Source: Haloarcula taiwanensis
GTDB taxonomy: Archaea; Halobacteriota; Halobacteria; Halobacteriales; Haloarculaceae
Direction of reading: 5' to 3'
DNA: 64,000 nt
NCBI GenBank assembly: GCA_002844335.1
Contig: CP019154.1
Location: 62,001-126,000, forward strand
In this document: piece by piece, positions 16,056 to 25,083 of the stretch
Layout of the letters: every line of letters starts with the position of its first letter
Position numbering within the stretch: the first letter of the stretch is position 1
The notes under the pieces: generated by a model
What the model was told of the DNA's origin: nothing
The model's input: only the letters and a program-made list of their open reading frames with translations
The model's database searches: none
Translations under genes and position numbers: made by a program

Positions 16056-17702
16056 GTGCTTTCAGAGGGGACAGCGGCACCACTGTTCGAACTACCGGCG
16101 CTCGTTGATGGCGACTGCCAGCGAGTCGGACTGGCAGACTATCTCGGCGAGGATGTCGTCATCCTCGCGTTCTATCCGGCGGATTTCAATCCGGCCTGTG
16201 ACGAGACGTCCTGTGATCTGGACGAACTCGACCTCTTTACGATGCAGAAAGACGTGACTATTCTGGGGATCAGCCCGGATTCGGTGTACAGCCACCGGGC
16301 TTTTGCCGACCGCTACGGCCTGAAAATTCCGCTGCTGTCCGACACTGACCACGAGGTCGCCCGCGAGTACAGACTCGACTTTATCGACGATATCGGCCAG
16401 CAGCTCATCGAGCGCGCCGTTGTCGTCATCGACCACGACGGCGACGTGCAGTACGCCTGGAGTACCGACGACCTTCAGGCACTTCCCCGTGTCGGAGAAA
16501 TCAAAGACGCTATCGCGGACACCGGCGGTGACGACACTGCGTTCGCCCGCTACCGCGTCGGCCACGCCCACTACACGGAGGGGCGGCGCGCATTCACGTC
16601 GGCGATGAGTGCCTTCGGCGAATCGGAGTGGATGGTCGCACAGGGCGACTTCCAGCAGGCACGCGACGAGTTCGCCGACGCCGAAGACCACTTCGACACC
16701 GCTGTTCGGTTCGTCGACGACGAGTCTCTGAGACCGATTTACGAGGACGCAAAGACGAAGGCGAACTCGCTGTGGCAGGCCAGCGACTGGCTCACACAGG
16801 CCGCCCGTGCCTACTCTAGCGGGAACGGCGCCGAGGGCCAGCAACTCCGCGACGACGCGGAGCGGCCGCTTGAAACCGCCCGCGGCTACGAGGAACCCCC
16901 GGACCCTGACGGCCCGTGGCCGCCAGATGTGGAGACGCTGGAAACAGAGGCAGACGACGACCGACCAGCCTTCCTCACACAGGACGAGACGGCTGTGGAT
17001 ACTTCGCTCGACGTAGATATCGACGAGGAAGTCGAACAGACGGACCGCGAACTGTCTGAGACAGCGCCGCCGCCTGAGGACGCCGATGCGGCCGATGACA
17101 CGCGAGATGGTGCCGATGGGCCGACGATAGAAGCAGCCGAGGAGACGACGGCGGGGACAGCTGACCAGCCACCGAATTCGGCGGAGACTTCGACCAGCGA
17201 CGCGACCGCTCTTGCGGACCAGTCGACAGCGGCGGAATCTGATGCTTCGTCGGCCGACGACGGCCCGCCGGAGTCGGTGTCGCCGCCGGACGGGGACGGT
17301 GAGCTTTCGGACGTTGATGACACCGATATCGAGGAGATTCAGGCTGAACTGGCCGCCAGCGACGCCGAGAACGAGCCGACGGAGCCGCTGGACGAGACCC
17401 CGACCGCGATGGTCGAAGCGCCTCCAGACACAGTCGGTCGCGGGGACGACGCTCCCACACAGGATGCGCCGGACGGCGAGCAGTCGACCGCCGGCTCGTC
17501 GCCGGACGCCGCCACCGCCTCAGGGACGGAGACCGACGACGCAGTTGAGCTGGACCTAGCCGACCCGACGGGCGACGACGGCGACACGGGAGAAGCAGCC
17601 GAACCGGGACACACTGACGATGCTGTCCCGGACGCAACTGACGAGCCGTCCGATGCGGAGAGCGATAGAGACACGCCTGACGACCACGAAGCAGACCTGT
17701 GA
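16056..17702 (+). CDS. Peroxiredoxin (PrxQ/BCP-like) with long acidic C-terminal tail
   Basis: A 548-residue protein. Residues 1-150 form an AhpC/TSA peroxiredoxin domain. Peroxidatic C48 lies in YPADFNPACDET and C53 is a likely resolving Cys five residues later, as in PrxQ/BCP. The conserved Thr of PxxxTxxC is Asn45 here. Residues 150-270 are helical with TPR-like character; from about 280 to the end the chain is low-complexity Asp/Glu/Ala/Ser/Thr, probably disordered. GTG start; TATA gttatag at 16028-16034 fits a leaderless message. The last stop codon overlaps the next ATG by one base. Confidence 0.85.
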   Translation: MLSEGTAAPLFELPALVDGDCQRVGLADYLGEDVVILAFYPADFNPACDETSCDLDELDLFTMQKDVTILGISPDSVYSHRAFADRYGLKIPLLSDTDHEVAREYRLDFIDDIGQQLIERAVVVIDHDGDVQYAWSTDDLQALPRVGEIKDAIADTGGDDTAFARYRVGHAHYTEGRRAFTSAMSAFGESEWMVAQGDFQQARDEFADAEDHFDTAVRFVDDESLRPIYEDAKTKANSLWQASDWLTQAARAYSSGNGAEGQQLRDDAERPLETARGYEEPPDPDGPWPPDVETLETEADDDRPAFLTQDETAVDTSLDVDIDEEVEQTDRELSETAPPPEDADAADDTRDGADGPTIEAAEETTAGTADQPPNSAETSTSDATALADQSTAAESDASSADDGPPESVSPPDGDGELSDVDDTDIEEIQAELAASDAENEPTEPLDETPTAMVEAPPDTVGRGDDAPTQDAPDGEQSTAGSSPDAATASGTETDDAVELDLADPTGDDGDTGEAAEPGHTDDAVPDATDEPSDAESDRDTPDDHEADL

Positions 17703-18079
17703 TGCGACCCGCGCTTCTTCGGCGGACACGGGCCTACTACGACGCCATCGACGGCGACGACTACGACCAGTTGGCCTCGCTGCTCACCCCGTCGTTCGTC
17801 CACGACCGCCCCGACCGGACCATCGACGGCCGGGACCAGTTCGTACAGTTCATGCGTGAGGGACGGCCCCAGATGGACACCACGCATCCGCTGGACGGCC
17901 TCTACTGTCGGCAGAAAGACAGCGCGGCCGAGTCGATAGACGGCGACGACACGGCGACGGCGGAAGTCATCGCTCGCGGTCGCCTACTCGATGCTGACGG
18001 TGAGCGTATCGTCGGGTTCGTCGACGTGTTCACCTTCGCCGGGGGCGACATCGAGCGCATCGAGACGTACACGCGCTGA
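17702..18079 (+). CDS. SnoaL-like/NTF2-fold protein
   Basis: A 125-residue protein with the NTF2-like pattern: N-terminal helix RRTRAYYDAIDGDDYDQLASLL, the FVHDRPDRTIDGRDQFVQFM segment and a C-terminal beta strand block with GFVDVFTFAGGDIERIETY. Haloarchaeal members are annotated as SnoaL-like nuclear transport factor 2 family proteins; reactions are unknown. Its ATG overlaps the stop of the peroxiredoxin gene (TGATG), so the two are likely co-translated. Confidence 0.82.
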   Translation: MRPALLRRTRAYYDAIDGDDYDQLASLLTPSFVHDRPDRTIDGRDQFVQFMREGRPQMDTTHPLDGLYCRQKDSAAESIDGDDTATAEVIARGRLLDADGERIVGFVDVFTFAGGDIERIETYTR

Positions 18080-18105
18080 TGCTGCCCGCTCGCGGCGTTA
18101 TTAGT

Positions 18106-18816
18106 TCACCCTCCCGGTAGCGACAGCCGAACGCCGTACATCGACCCGTCGGCTTCGGTTCCGACGAGCGCGTCCACGGTCCACGGGGTCTCGCTGACCG
18201 CGTCGCGGAACCCTGACGGCGTGACCACCAACAGGTCGGTCCACGGGCCGGCCAGCCCGTCGTACTCGACGCGGAAGGTCCGGTAGGCGACACCGGGCTG
18301 GACGAGGTGGGCCGCGTCAGTCTCCGGGTCTGCCCGGTCGAGTGTATCCATGTCGGCAACGAGACGACCACCGGGCCGCGTCACCGCCGCCAGTTCGGTG
18401 AGCGTTGTCCGGAGGTCGGCCAGCGAACTGCCGAGGCCGAGTTGCTTGCCCAGGGCGACGACGGTATCGAACCCGTCACCGGGTGGCTGTCGAAGGCCGC
18501 CGACCACTGCATCCGTGACCCCGCACTCGCGGGCGACAGTGACGGCTCCCGGACTCCGATCGACCGCCAGCACGCTGTGGCCGCGCTCCTGCAGTGGGAG
18601 CGTGTGCCGGCCGACGCCACAGCCGGCGTCGAGGACACGTCCCGTCACGTCCGAGAACAGATCCCGCTCGATAGGATGCCATTCCGACGGCCGCTCGAAG
18701 TAGCCTGCCAGATGTGCCTCGGTCACATCGTCGTCGTCGCGGCGATAGCGGGGCCGTTCGGCGAGGTCCCCGCGGTGGAAGTCCAGTACCATCTGCCCGA
18801 AAGCGTCGTCCGGCAT
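18106..18816 (-). CDS. Class I SAM-dependent methyltransferase
   Basis: A 236-residue methyltransferase with motif I VLDAGCGVGRHTL around residue 60, an acidic motif II AVDRSPGAV, and a post-motif block GGRLVADMDTLD. The substrate is not evident. The ATG at 18816 (MPDDAFGQMVLDFHRGD) is preferred: the 20 codons upstream cover an AT-rich promoter-like region around 18838-18862. Convergent with the NTF2-like gene, leaving a 26-base gap. Confidence 0.85.
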   Translation of the reverse strand: MPDDAFGQMVLDFHRGDLAERPRYRRDDDDVTEAHLAGYFERPSEWHPIERDLFSDVTGRVLDAGCGVGRHTLPLQERGHSVLAVDRSPGAVTVARECGVTDAVVGGLRQPPGDGFDTVVALGKQLGLGSSLADLRTTLTELAAVTRPGGRLVADMDTLDRADPETDAAHLVQPGVAYRTFRVEYDGLAGPWTDLLVVTPSGFRDAVSETPWTVDALVGTEADGSMYGVRLSLPGG

Positions 18817-18927
18817 ACTTCGGCAGTGCCGGCGAACGAATGTAATACTGTATTGAAATATGGCTCCGTGTAACACGCCCCGTACGAGAAAGCGGGAGAC
18901 CGGCCGAGTGCAACGGACCGCGGCAGC

Positions 18928-20310
18928 CTACTCTTTCTCGCCCGCTCCGACGGCGCTCTCGCCGATTTTCTCGGAGCCTTCGATGACTTCCTGACCGCCC
19001 ATGTACGGGCGGAGGGGTTCGGGCACAGTGATGGTCCCGTCGTCGTTCTGGTAGTACTCCATGATGGCGACAAGGACGCGGGGCACGGCCAGTCCGGACC
19101 CGTTCAGCGTGTGGAGGTAGTCGGCGGACTCGTGGCGCTCGGGGCGGTACCGCAGGCCGGCGCGGCGCGCTTGGAAGTCCTCGAAGTTCGATACCGAGGA
19201 GACCTCGAGCCAGCGGCCACCGCGGTCGGGACCGTCCTCCATGTCGTCGCCGGGAGCCCACACCTCGATATCGTACTTCTTGGCCTGCGTAAAGCCCATA
19301 TCGCCGGTACACATGTCGAGGACGCGGTAGGGGAGTTCGAGGCGGTCGAGCACTTCGGCAGCCTCGTCAAGCAGGCTCTCAAGCCGGTCGTAGCTGTTCT
19401 CCGGGCGGACGAAGTTGACGAGTTCGACCTTGTGGAACTGGTGGACGCGGACGTATCCTCGTGTCTCGGTCCCGTGTTCGCCGGCCTCCCGGCGGAAGTT
19501 CGGTGAGAACGCCTGATGTTTGACCGGGAGGTCGTCGTCCAGTAGAATCTCGCCGCGGTACATGTTGGTGACCGGTACCTCCGCTGTCGGGAGCAGCCAC
19601 AGGTCGTCGCTGTCGTAGTCGTCGTCCTGTCTGGCTCCGACGCGGTAGGCGTCCTCGGCAAATTTGGGGAGCTGGCCGGTCCCTTCCATCGAATCGGAGT
19701 TGACGGGAATCGGCGGGAGTACGTCGACGTACTCCTGCTCGCGGTGGACATCGAGCATGAACTGGACGAGCGCGTGCTCTAGGCGCGCGCCCTCGCCCTT
19801 GACGAACTGGTAGCCGCCGCCGGACACCTTCGCGCCACGCTCGAAGTCGAGCAGGTCCAGCTCCTCGCCGAGGTCGTAATGCGGGACGACCTCGTCGGGC
19901 AGGTCCCGCAGGTCGTCGAATCCCTCGCGGTAGCGCTCGACGTTGTCTGCCTCGTCCTCGCCGGTCGGGACTGACTCGTGAGGGATGTTCGGCAGTTCAA
20001 GCAGGGCGTCTTCCAACTGGGACTCAAGTTCGTCGGCCCGCTCCTCGATATCCTGCAGTTCGTCTTTGAGTTCCTGCGAGCGGTCGATGGCCTCCTGTGC
20101 CTCCTCGTCCTTGCCCTCCTGTTTGAGCTGGCCGATTTTGCTCGACACTTCGTTGCGTTCCTGTCGCAGACCGTCGCCTTCGGCTTTCAGTTCCCGCCAC
20201 TCCTCGTCTATTTCGAGGATTTCGTCGAGGTCGACGCCCGTGACGCCCTTCCGCTCGATAGCGTCACGAACCGTCTCGGGGTTCTCCCGGACGAACTGTC
20301 TCGATAACAT
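18928..20310 (-). CDS. serS: Seryl-tRNA synthetase
   Basis: A 460-residue class II aminoacyl-tRNA synthetase of the common (bacterial-like) type. The N-terminal coiled-coil arm spans about residues 25-105 (many Glu/Lys/Leu heptads). Motif 2 is NFRREAGEHGTETRGYVRVHQF and motif 3 is NGSGLAVPRVLVAIMEYYQ. The ATG at 20310 (MLSRQFVRENPETV) gives the expected family N-terminus; the open frame upstream into the UspA region is a shadow. Confidence 0.97.
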   Translation of the reverse strand: MLSRQFVRENPETVRDAIERKGVTGVDLDEILEIDEEWRELKAEGDGLRQERNEVSSKIGQLKQEGKDEEAQEAIDRSQELKDELQDIEERADELESQLEDALLELPNIPHESVPTGEDEADNVERYREGFDDLRDLPDEVVPHYDLGEELDLLDFERGAKVSGGGYQFVKGEGARLEHALVQFMLDVHREQEYVDVLPPIPVNSDSMEGTGQLPKFAEDAYRVGARQDDDYDSDDLWLLPTAEVPVTNMYRGEILLDDDLPVKHQAFSPNFRREAGEHGTETRGYVRVHQFHKVELVNFVRPENSYDRLESLLDEAAEVLDRLELPYRVLDMCTGDMGFTQAKKYDIEVWAPGDDMEDGPDRGGRWLEVSSVSNFEDFQARRAGLRYRPERHESADYLHTLNGSGLAVPRVLVAIMEYYQNDDGTITVPEPLRPYMGGQEVIEGSEKIGESAVGAGEKE

Positions 20311-20386
20311 GGCCGACGGTTCTCGACGGCAGAAATTAGTCGTGTCGGTCCCGCGGCAGAGCGACCCCGGCTGTCGGCCCGTCCCG

Positions 20387-20830
20387 CTACGACTCGCCGC
20401 CGACCTTGGTCGCAAGTACCGGGACCGGCGAGGCCCGAACGACCGACTCGGTAACGCTGCCGATGAGTTCCCGGGACGGTCCGGTCCGGCCCTCCGTCGC
20501 CATTACGATGATGTCGATGTCGTGGCGCTCGACGTACGCCACGACTTCCTCGTGGGGCACGCCCTGTTCAACTGCTGTCGTCACTGCGTCGATACCGGCG
20601 TCTTCGGCCTGTGCACGCAGGTCGTCGACAGCCTGCTGCCCAGCGTCGGCGAGGCGGTCGTAGATGCTGCTGTCCTCGAAGTCGGGAATCTGGTCGACTA
20701 CCTGTTCGGTTTCGAGGACGTGTAGCGCGTGCAGACTCGCGTCGTGGCGCTGTGCGAGGTCGATGGCGTGTTCGGCTGCAGTGGCAGACCCGTCGGAGCC
20801 GTCGGTCGGAACGAGTACGGCGTCGTACAT
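20387..20830 (-). CDS. UspA universal stress protein
   Basis: A 147-residue single-domain universal stress protein. It opens with YDAVLVPTDGSDGS, the first beta strand and phosphate loop, and ends with IVMATEGRTG followed by GSVTESVVRASPVPVLA, the nucleotide-binding G-rich loop. Such proteins bind ATP or AMP and respond to stress; several paralogues are usual in haloarchaea. Its promoter faces the MBL gene at 20938. It lies upstream of serS but 76 bases separate them. Confidence 0.92.
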   Translation of the reverse strand: MYDAVLVPTDGSDGSATAAEHAIDLAQRHDASLHALHVLETEQVVDQIPDFEDSSIYDRLADAGQQAVDDLRAQAEDAGIDAVTTAVEQGVPHEEVVAYVERHDIDIIVMATEGRTGPSRELIGSVTESVVRASPVPVLATKVGGES

Positions 20831-20937
20831 ACAGTGGTGTTTCTGATTCCGGGTAAATGGCTTTGCGCTTCCTCTCTATCAACTGTCAGGACAGCCGCAG
20901 CACAACGGTTTTGCCCCCGCCGGTCACGAGGAACTGT

Positions 20938-21846
20938 ATGGGAATCGGTGACGTTTACGAGGTGACGGTCGGGGACTGCACAGATGTCCACTACGTCGAC
21001 GTCGGGATGTACGACGTAGCCGAGTACGGGCCCGTCTACATAATCGACGCCGAGCGACCGGCGCTGGTCGACACCGGCACCGGCGCGCGACACGAAACCA
21101 TCCTCTCGGCGATGGAGTCGGTCGGGATCGCGCCCGAGGACCTGGAGGTCATCGCGGCGACCCACGTCCATCTGGACCACGCCGGCGGGGCCGGCTACCT
21201 CGCCGAGGACTGCCCGAACGCGACGGTCTACGTCCACGAATCCGGCAAGCGCCACCTCGTCGACCCCGAGCGGCTCTGGGAGGGGACCAAACACGCCGTC
21301 GGTGACCAGATCGAGTTCTACGGGAAGCCGGTCCCGGTCGCCGAAGACCGTATCGAGACGCTGACCGACGGCGACGTGATCGACCTGGGTGACCACTCCC
21401 TCGAAACTCTGCACGCGCCGGGCCATGCGCCACATCAGGTCGTCTTCTACGACCCTGCCATCGACGGTGTGTTCACCGCCGACGCCGCCGGCATCTACAA
21501 CCCGTCGACCGACGAGATGCACGTCACGACCCCGCCGGTCAACTTCACGCTCGACCAGGCGCTCGACGACGTGGCGATGATACAGGACCTCGACCCGGAC
21601 ATCCTCATGTTCGGCCACTTCGGTGCCGTCGAAACCGGCGATAAGCTGGAAACATACACCGAGATACTACCTGAATGGGTCGCCGAGGTCGAGCGAAAAC
21701 GCGAGGAACTGGACGACGACGAGGCAGTCATCGATTACTTCGTCGAGCGGGCCGACACCGATACCTGGGGCGAGCGAAAGGGCCGCGCCGAGATGCGCCT
21801 GAACGTCCGCGGCGTCCTCGTGGCGCTCGATAACCGGAAAGAATAG
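20938..21846 (+). CDS. Metallo-beta-lactamase fold hydrolase
   Basis: A 302-residue MBL-fold enzyme (start MGIGDVYEVTVGD). The metal site motif THVHLDHAGGAG is near residue 78, followed by HAPGHAPHQ, the bridging Asp in FTADAAG and the final His in MFGHFGAV. A C-terminal helical extension of about 60 acidic residues follows the fold. Substrate not identified. The frame runs upstream to 20857 but that part would overlap the UspA promoter. Monocistronic by spacing. Confidence 0.87.
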   Translation: MGIGDVYEVTVGDCTDVHYVDVGMYDVAEYGPVYIIDAERPALVDTGTGARHETILSAMESVGIAPEDLEVIAATHVHLDHAGGAGYLAEDCPNATVYVHESGKRHLVDPERLWEGTKHAVGDQIEFYGKPVPVAEDRIETLTDGDVIDLGDHSLETLHAPGHAPHQVVFYDPAIDGVFTADAAGIYNPSTDEMHVTTPPVNFTLDQALDDVAMIQDLDPDILMFGHFGAVETGDKLETYTEILPEWVAEVERKREELDDDEAVIDYFVERADTDTWGERKGRAEMRLNVRGVLVALDNRKE

Positions 21847-21908
21847 TCAGTGTCATAACGGGCCTGAAACTGGGTGATAGTGCCCCCGTCTGCCGGTGAG
21901 TGAATGCG

Positions 21909-21915
21909 CTTATAC
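21909..21915 (+). promoter_or_regulatory. TATA box of the antiporter gene
   Basis: cttatac, about 25 bases before a Shine-Dalgarno-like ggagg at 21943-21947. It excludes the frame's earlier GTG at 21900. Confidence 0.55.
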
Positions 21916-21942
21916 GGTGGCGACGCGATAGCCCGGACAGAT

Positions 21943-21947
21943 GGAGG
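21943..21947 (+). promoter_or_regulatory. Ribosome binding site of the antiporter gene
   Basis: ggagg six bases before the GTG at 21954. Most genes here look leaderless, so this is one of the few with a plausible Shine-Dalgarno; it decides the start. Confidence 0.5.
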
Positions 21948-21953
21948 CCAACT

Positions 21954-23858
21954 GTGGCTGGTAGTTCGGGGCTACTGATTCCGCTCGTCGCCGGCATCAT
22001 CGGACTTGGCGTCCTTGCACAGGTCCTCGCCGCACGCCTGCGCGTCCCCAGTATCATCTTCTACCTGCTGGTGGGTGTCATCATCGGCCAGCCTGGACTG
22101 GACATCATCGGTGATGGTACCTTTGGCGGGGCGCTGTCGGCAATCGTCGGCTTAGCAGTCGCAATCATCGTTTTCGAGGGGGCCTATCACCTCCGATTTG
22201 ACCGTCTGCGCGAGGCCCCGGCCGCCACGTTCAGGCTCGTAACCGTCGGTGCGGCTATCGCACTCGTCGGCACCGCTATCGCCGTCAAGTTCGCGTTCAG
22301 TTCCGCGGCCGTCTCCTGGAACCTCGCGTTCCTTATCGGTGCGTTGCTGGTCGCGACCGGGCCGACGGTCATCACGCCGATTCTCGATGTTGTCCCGGTT
22401 CGAGACCGCGTTGCCGCCGCGCTGGAGACGGAAGGGATCGTCAACGACGTGACCGCGGCCATCATCGCTGTCGTCATCTTCGAGACGGTCAATCCGGCCG
22501 TCGCCAGTGAGAACCTCCTCCGGGGATTTGCCCTTCGACTGGGGACGGGGCTACTGGTTGGCCTCATCGTCGCTGGCGTGGTGTACTACCTCCTCCAGTA
22601 CGTTGACCTCTCGCCCGGTGACGCACCGCGGAACTCCCGACTGCTCGTCCTCGCCGGGGCGCTCATCGCATACGCGGGCGCGAACACGATAGCGACCGAG
22701 GCCGGCGTCGCCGCCGCCGCCACGGCGGGGATGGCGCTCGGGAACGTCGACCACCCGTACGAGGAAGATATCGAGGAGTTCAAAGGCGACATCACGTTGC
22801 TGGTGCTGTCGTTCGTGTTCATCGCCCTGGCGGCGCAACTGGAACTGGCCTCGCTCATTGATGTCGGGCTAGCGGGCATCATCGTCGTCCTCGCGGTCGC
22901 TCTGCTCATCCGCCCGCTGCTGGTGTTCGTCTCGACTGTCGGTGACCGGTTTACGACCAACGAGAAGCTGTTCGTCAGCTTCGTGGGGCCGCGCGGTATT
23001 ATTCCGGCGTCCGTCGCGACGCTGTTTGCCGTTGAACTGAACGCCGCGGCCGAGGAGGTCACCGGGGCACAGGCCGAACTGCTGGGGACGCAGGCGGATA
23101 TCCTGCTGGGCACCGTCTTCCTCGTTATTTTTGCGACCGCCCTGTTTGAGGGCGGACTGGCGCGCTACATTGCGGAAAAACTGGATGTGATACCAATGCG
23201 AGTCATCATCGTCGGCGGCGGACAGGTGGGCCGAGCGCTCGCCGCACGCCTCGAAGACCGGGGCGAGAACGTCGTCATCATCGAACAGGACGAAGAGACC
23301 GTCGAACGAGCCCGAAACGAGGGATACGCCGTCGAGATCGGCGACGGCACCGACACCGACGTGTTGCGGTCGGCCGGGGCCGAGAACGCCAAGACCGTCG
23401 TCGCGGCGACCGGTGACGACGACGCGAATCTGCTGGTGTCTCAGCTGGCGAGTTCGAAGTTCAGCGTCGACCGAGTGATAGCCCGCGCGAACAATCCGGA
23501 CAACGTCGAAGCCTTCGAGGACCTCGGCGTCCGGACCATCTCCTCGGCGATGGCGACGGCATGGGCCATCGACAACCAGATCGAGCGCCCGGCTATCGCT
23601 CACTGGATGACTGATGTCGGTCGGAGCGGCGATGTTCAGGAGGTTGAGGTCAAGAACCGGGAACTCATCGGCAAGCCGATCCGCGAGATCGGGCCGATGC
23701 TGCCCGACGCCTGTCTGGTCGCGCTCGTCAGCGGGGACCTCCACGAGAATGCCGAGGTACCCACGGCCGACTACGTCCTCGAAGAAGGCGACATGGTGAC
23801 GCTGCTGGGCCGCCGAGAGTCCGTGCGCGACGGAATGAAGATGGTCAGTGGCGATTAG
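21954..23858 (+). CDS. Na+/H+ antiporter (CPA1/NhaP type) fused to TrkA-N and TrkA-C domains
   Basis: A 634-residue protein. Residues 1-410 form about 12 membrane helices of a monovalent cation:proton antiporter, with ATGPTVITP and the EGIVNDVTAA block (Asn-Asp exchange site). Residues from about 415 form an RCK/TrkA-N Rossmann domain (MRVIIVGGGQVGRALA) and a TrkA-C domain ends the protein (EEGDMVTLLGRRESV). The RCK module suggests gating by NAD(H) or another nucleotide. Important for ion homeostasis in a high-salt cell. It overlaps the thioesterase gene tail to tail by 4 bases. Confidence 0.93.
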   Translation: MAGSSGLLIPLVAGIIGLGVLAQVLAARLRVPSIIFYLLVGVIIGQPGLDIIGDGTFGGALSAIVGLAVAIIVFEGAYHLRFDRLREAPAATFRLVTVGAAIALVGTAIAVKFAFSSAAVSWNLAFLIGALLVATGPTVITPILDVVPVRDRVAAALETEGIVNDVTAAIIAVVIFETVNPAVASENLLRGFALRLGTGLLVGLIVAGVVYYLLQYVDLSPGDAPRNSRLLVLAGALIAYAGANTIATEAGVAAAATAGMALGNVDHPYEEDIEEFKGDITLLVLSFVFIALAAQLELASLIDVGLAGIIVVLAVALLIRPLLVFVSTVGDRFTTNEKLFVSFVGPRGIIPASVATLFAVELNAAAEEVTGAQAELLGTQADILLGTVFLVIFATALFEGGLARYIAEKLDVIPMRVIIVGGGQVGRALAARLEDRGENVVIIEQDEETVERARNEGYAVEIGDGTDTDVLRSAGAENAKTVVAATGDDDANLLVSQLASSKFSVDRVIARANNPDNVEAFEDLGVRTISSAMATAWAIDNQIERPAIAHWMTDVGRSGDVQEVEVKNRELIGKPIREIGPMLPDACLVALVSGDLHENAEVPTADYVLEEGDMVTLLGRRESVRDGMKMVSGD

Positions 23859-24307
23859 TCGTCGGTCAGGTGGGTGACCTCTGATTCGTCGACGCCTTCC
23901 GTCCACGGCGACTCACCGCGGTCGCCGTCAGTTTTGTACGTTCCGCGAGCGCTCGCGATGTGATGGCCGTCGGTGTCGTACACTTCTGCGTCGACGACGG
24001 AGACGCTCCCGCCGCTTCGGATGACCTCCGCCTCAGTCCGTAAATCGGCGGTCGCCGGCGCGAGGTAATCGATCCGCATGTCGACCGTCGGTGAGACCGT
24101 GCCGGATTGCGAGACGACGGCCGCCCCGCCGACAGTGTCGACGAGCGAGTACGTGACGCCACCGTGTGCGATTATCGATTCGGGGTTCGAGGAGTGGCCG
24201 TCCTCCAGCGGGAGTTCGCCCGCCGCATACCCGTCATCGACAGCCGTGATCTCCATCCCTAACTGCTTGACAAACGGGATGTCGTTGAACATCGATTTGA
24301 GACTCAT
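23855..24307 (-). CDS. PaaI-type hotdog thioesterase
   Basis: A 150-residue hotdog-fold acyl-CoA thioesterase. The family block IIAHGGVTYSLVDTVGGAAV contains the HGG(V/M)...D arrangement that positions the catalytic acid, followed by TVDMRIDYLAPA. ATG at 24307 (MSLKSMFNDIPFV). The C-terminal 20 residues are an acidic extension. Substrate unknown; small aromatic or short acyl-CoA are typical. Confidence 0.85.
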   Translation of the reverse strand: MSLKSMFNDIPFVKQLGMEITAVDDGYAAGELPLEDGHSSNPESIIAHGGVTYSLVDTVGGAAVVSQSGTVSPTVDMRIDYLAPATADLRTEAEVIRSGGSVSVVDAEVYDTDGHHIASARGTYKTDGDRGESPWTEGVDESEVTHLTDD

Positions 24308-24473
24308 AGCTGTCCCCACGGAATCGAGTCTGATAAGCCTCCGAGAACGGACAACAACGGGTCAGGTGTGGGCGTTTACCCGGATCCGCTCTGCTGTCAG
24401 TCGTTTACTCCCAATCACTGTCCCTCTTTGGCCCCTGATGACCTAATATGATTTTAGGCAGATATGTGGGTAC

Positions 24474-24481
24474 TACTATAT
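24474..24481 (+). promoter_or_regulatory. TATA box of the Nudix gene
   Basis: tactatat about 27 bases before the ATG at 24505; supports a leaderless start there rather than at the upstream ATG in frame (24448). Confidence 0.55.
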
Positions 24482-24504
24482 GTTCCCCGTCGCAACCGGA
24501 TGCT

Positions 24505-24972
24505 ATGCAACCACAGCGGGCGACGTACGTAAAGAAAGCCTGTGCCTACATCACCAGAAACGGGTCGGAACTTCTGGTGTTCGACGGGCCGGGCCACGAC
24601 GGGCTACAGATACCAAAAGGAACTGTTGAACCGGGCGAGGAACCGCGGGTCGCCGTCCAGCGCGAGGCCGTCGAGGAGAGCGGTCTAGCCTCCTTCGAGC
24701 ACCTGCGACATATCGCCACCGACGTCTGGACGCGTCGCCAGTCCCCGCCGAAGCGGTACGTGCGGTCGTTCTACCATCTTCCCGTTCACGAGTCCCGGGA
24801 CCACTGGGTCCACACCGTCACCGGGACGGGCGAGGAGCGCGGCGCGGAGTTCGAGTTCTCGTGGGTTGACCTCCCGACCGATGCCACCTTCGCACTCGAC
24901 CTTGACGACTATCTCCACTCGCTGACGAGTCCCGCCAAGGCGACGACAGCTGGCGATGTGGCTGCCGATTAG
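24505..24972 (+). CDS. Nudix hydrolase
   Basis: A 155-residue Nudix protein. The Nudix box GTVEPGEEPRVAVQREAVEE continues into SGL and matches GX5EX7REUXEEXGU exactly. Members cleave nucleoside diphosphates linked to another moiety. The start MQPQRATYVKKACAY is set by the TATA box at 24474. After the box, a TRRQSPPKRYVRSFYHL strand resembles Nudix enzymes acting on diadenosine polyphosphates or on modified NTPs; specificity is open. Confidence 0.9.
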   Translation: MQPQRATYVKKACAYITRNGSELLVFDGPGHDGLQIPKGTVEPGEEPRVAVQREAVEESGLASFEHLRHIATDVWTRRQSPPKRYVRSFYHLPVHESRDHWVHTVTGTGEERGAEFEFSWVDLPTDATFALDLDDYLHSLTSPAKATTAGDVAAD

Positions 24973-25083
24973 CGACAGTCTTCTCTCAAATAGTGGTCAC
25001 GCGAGCGTCGCAACGGTCGCAAATCACGGAGCCACAAGCGACGGACTGCGGTAGCGTACTGCACCCGCGCCGACAGCGGCCGT

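Noticed and set aside
24986..25083. Cys-rich frame downstream of the thiolase on the minus strand (RCRRGCSTL...CGSVICDRC).
   Set aside because: It has Cys pairs but no start codon after the thiolase stop, only a continuation of an antisense frame. Could be a zinc protein if it begins with a rare CTG, but I could not support it.
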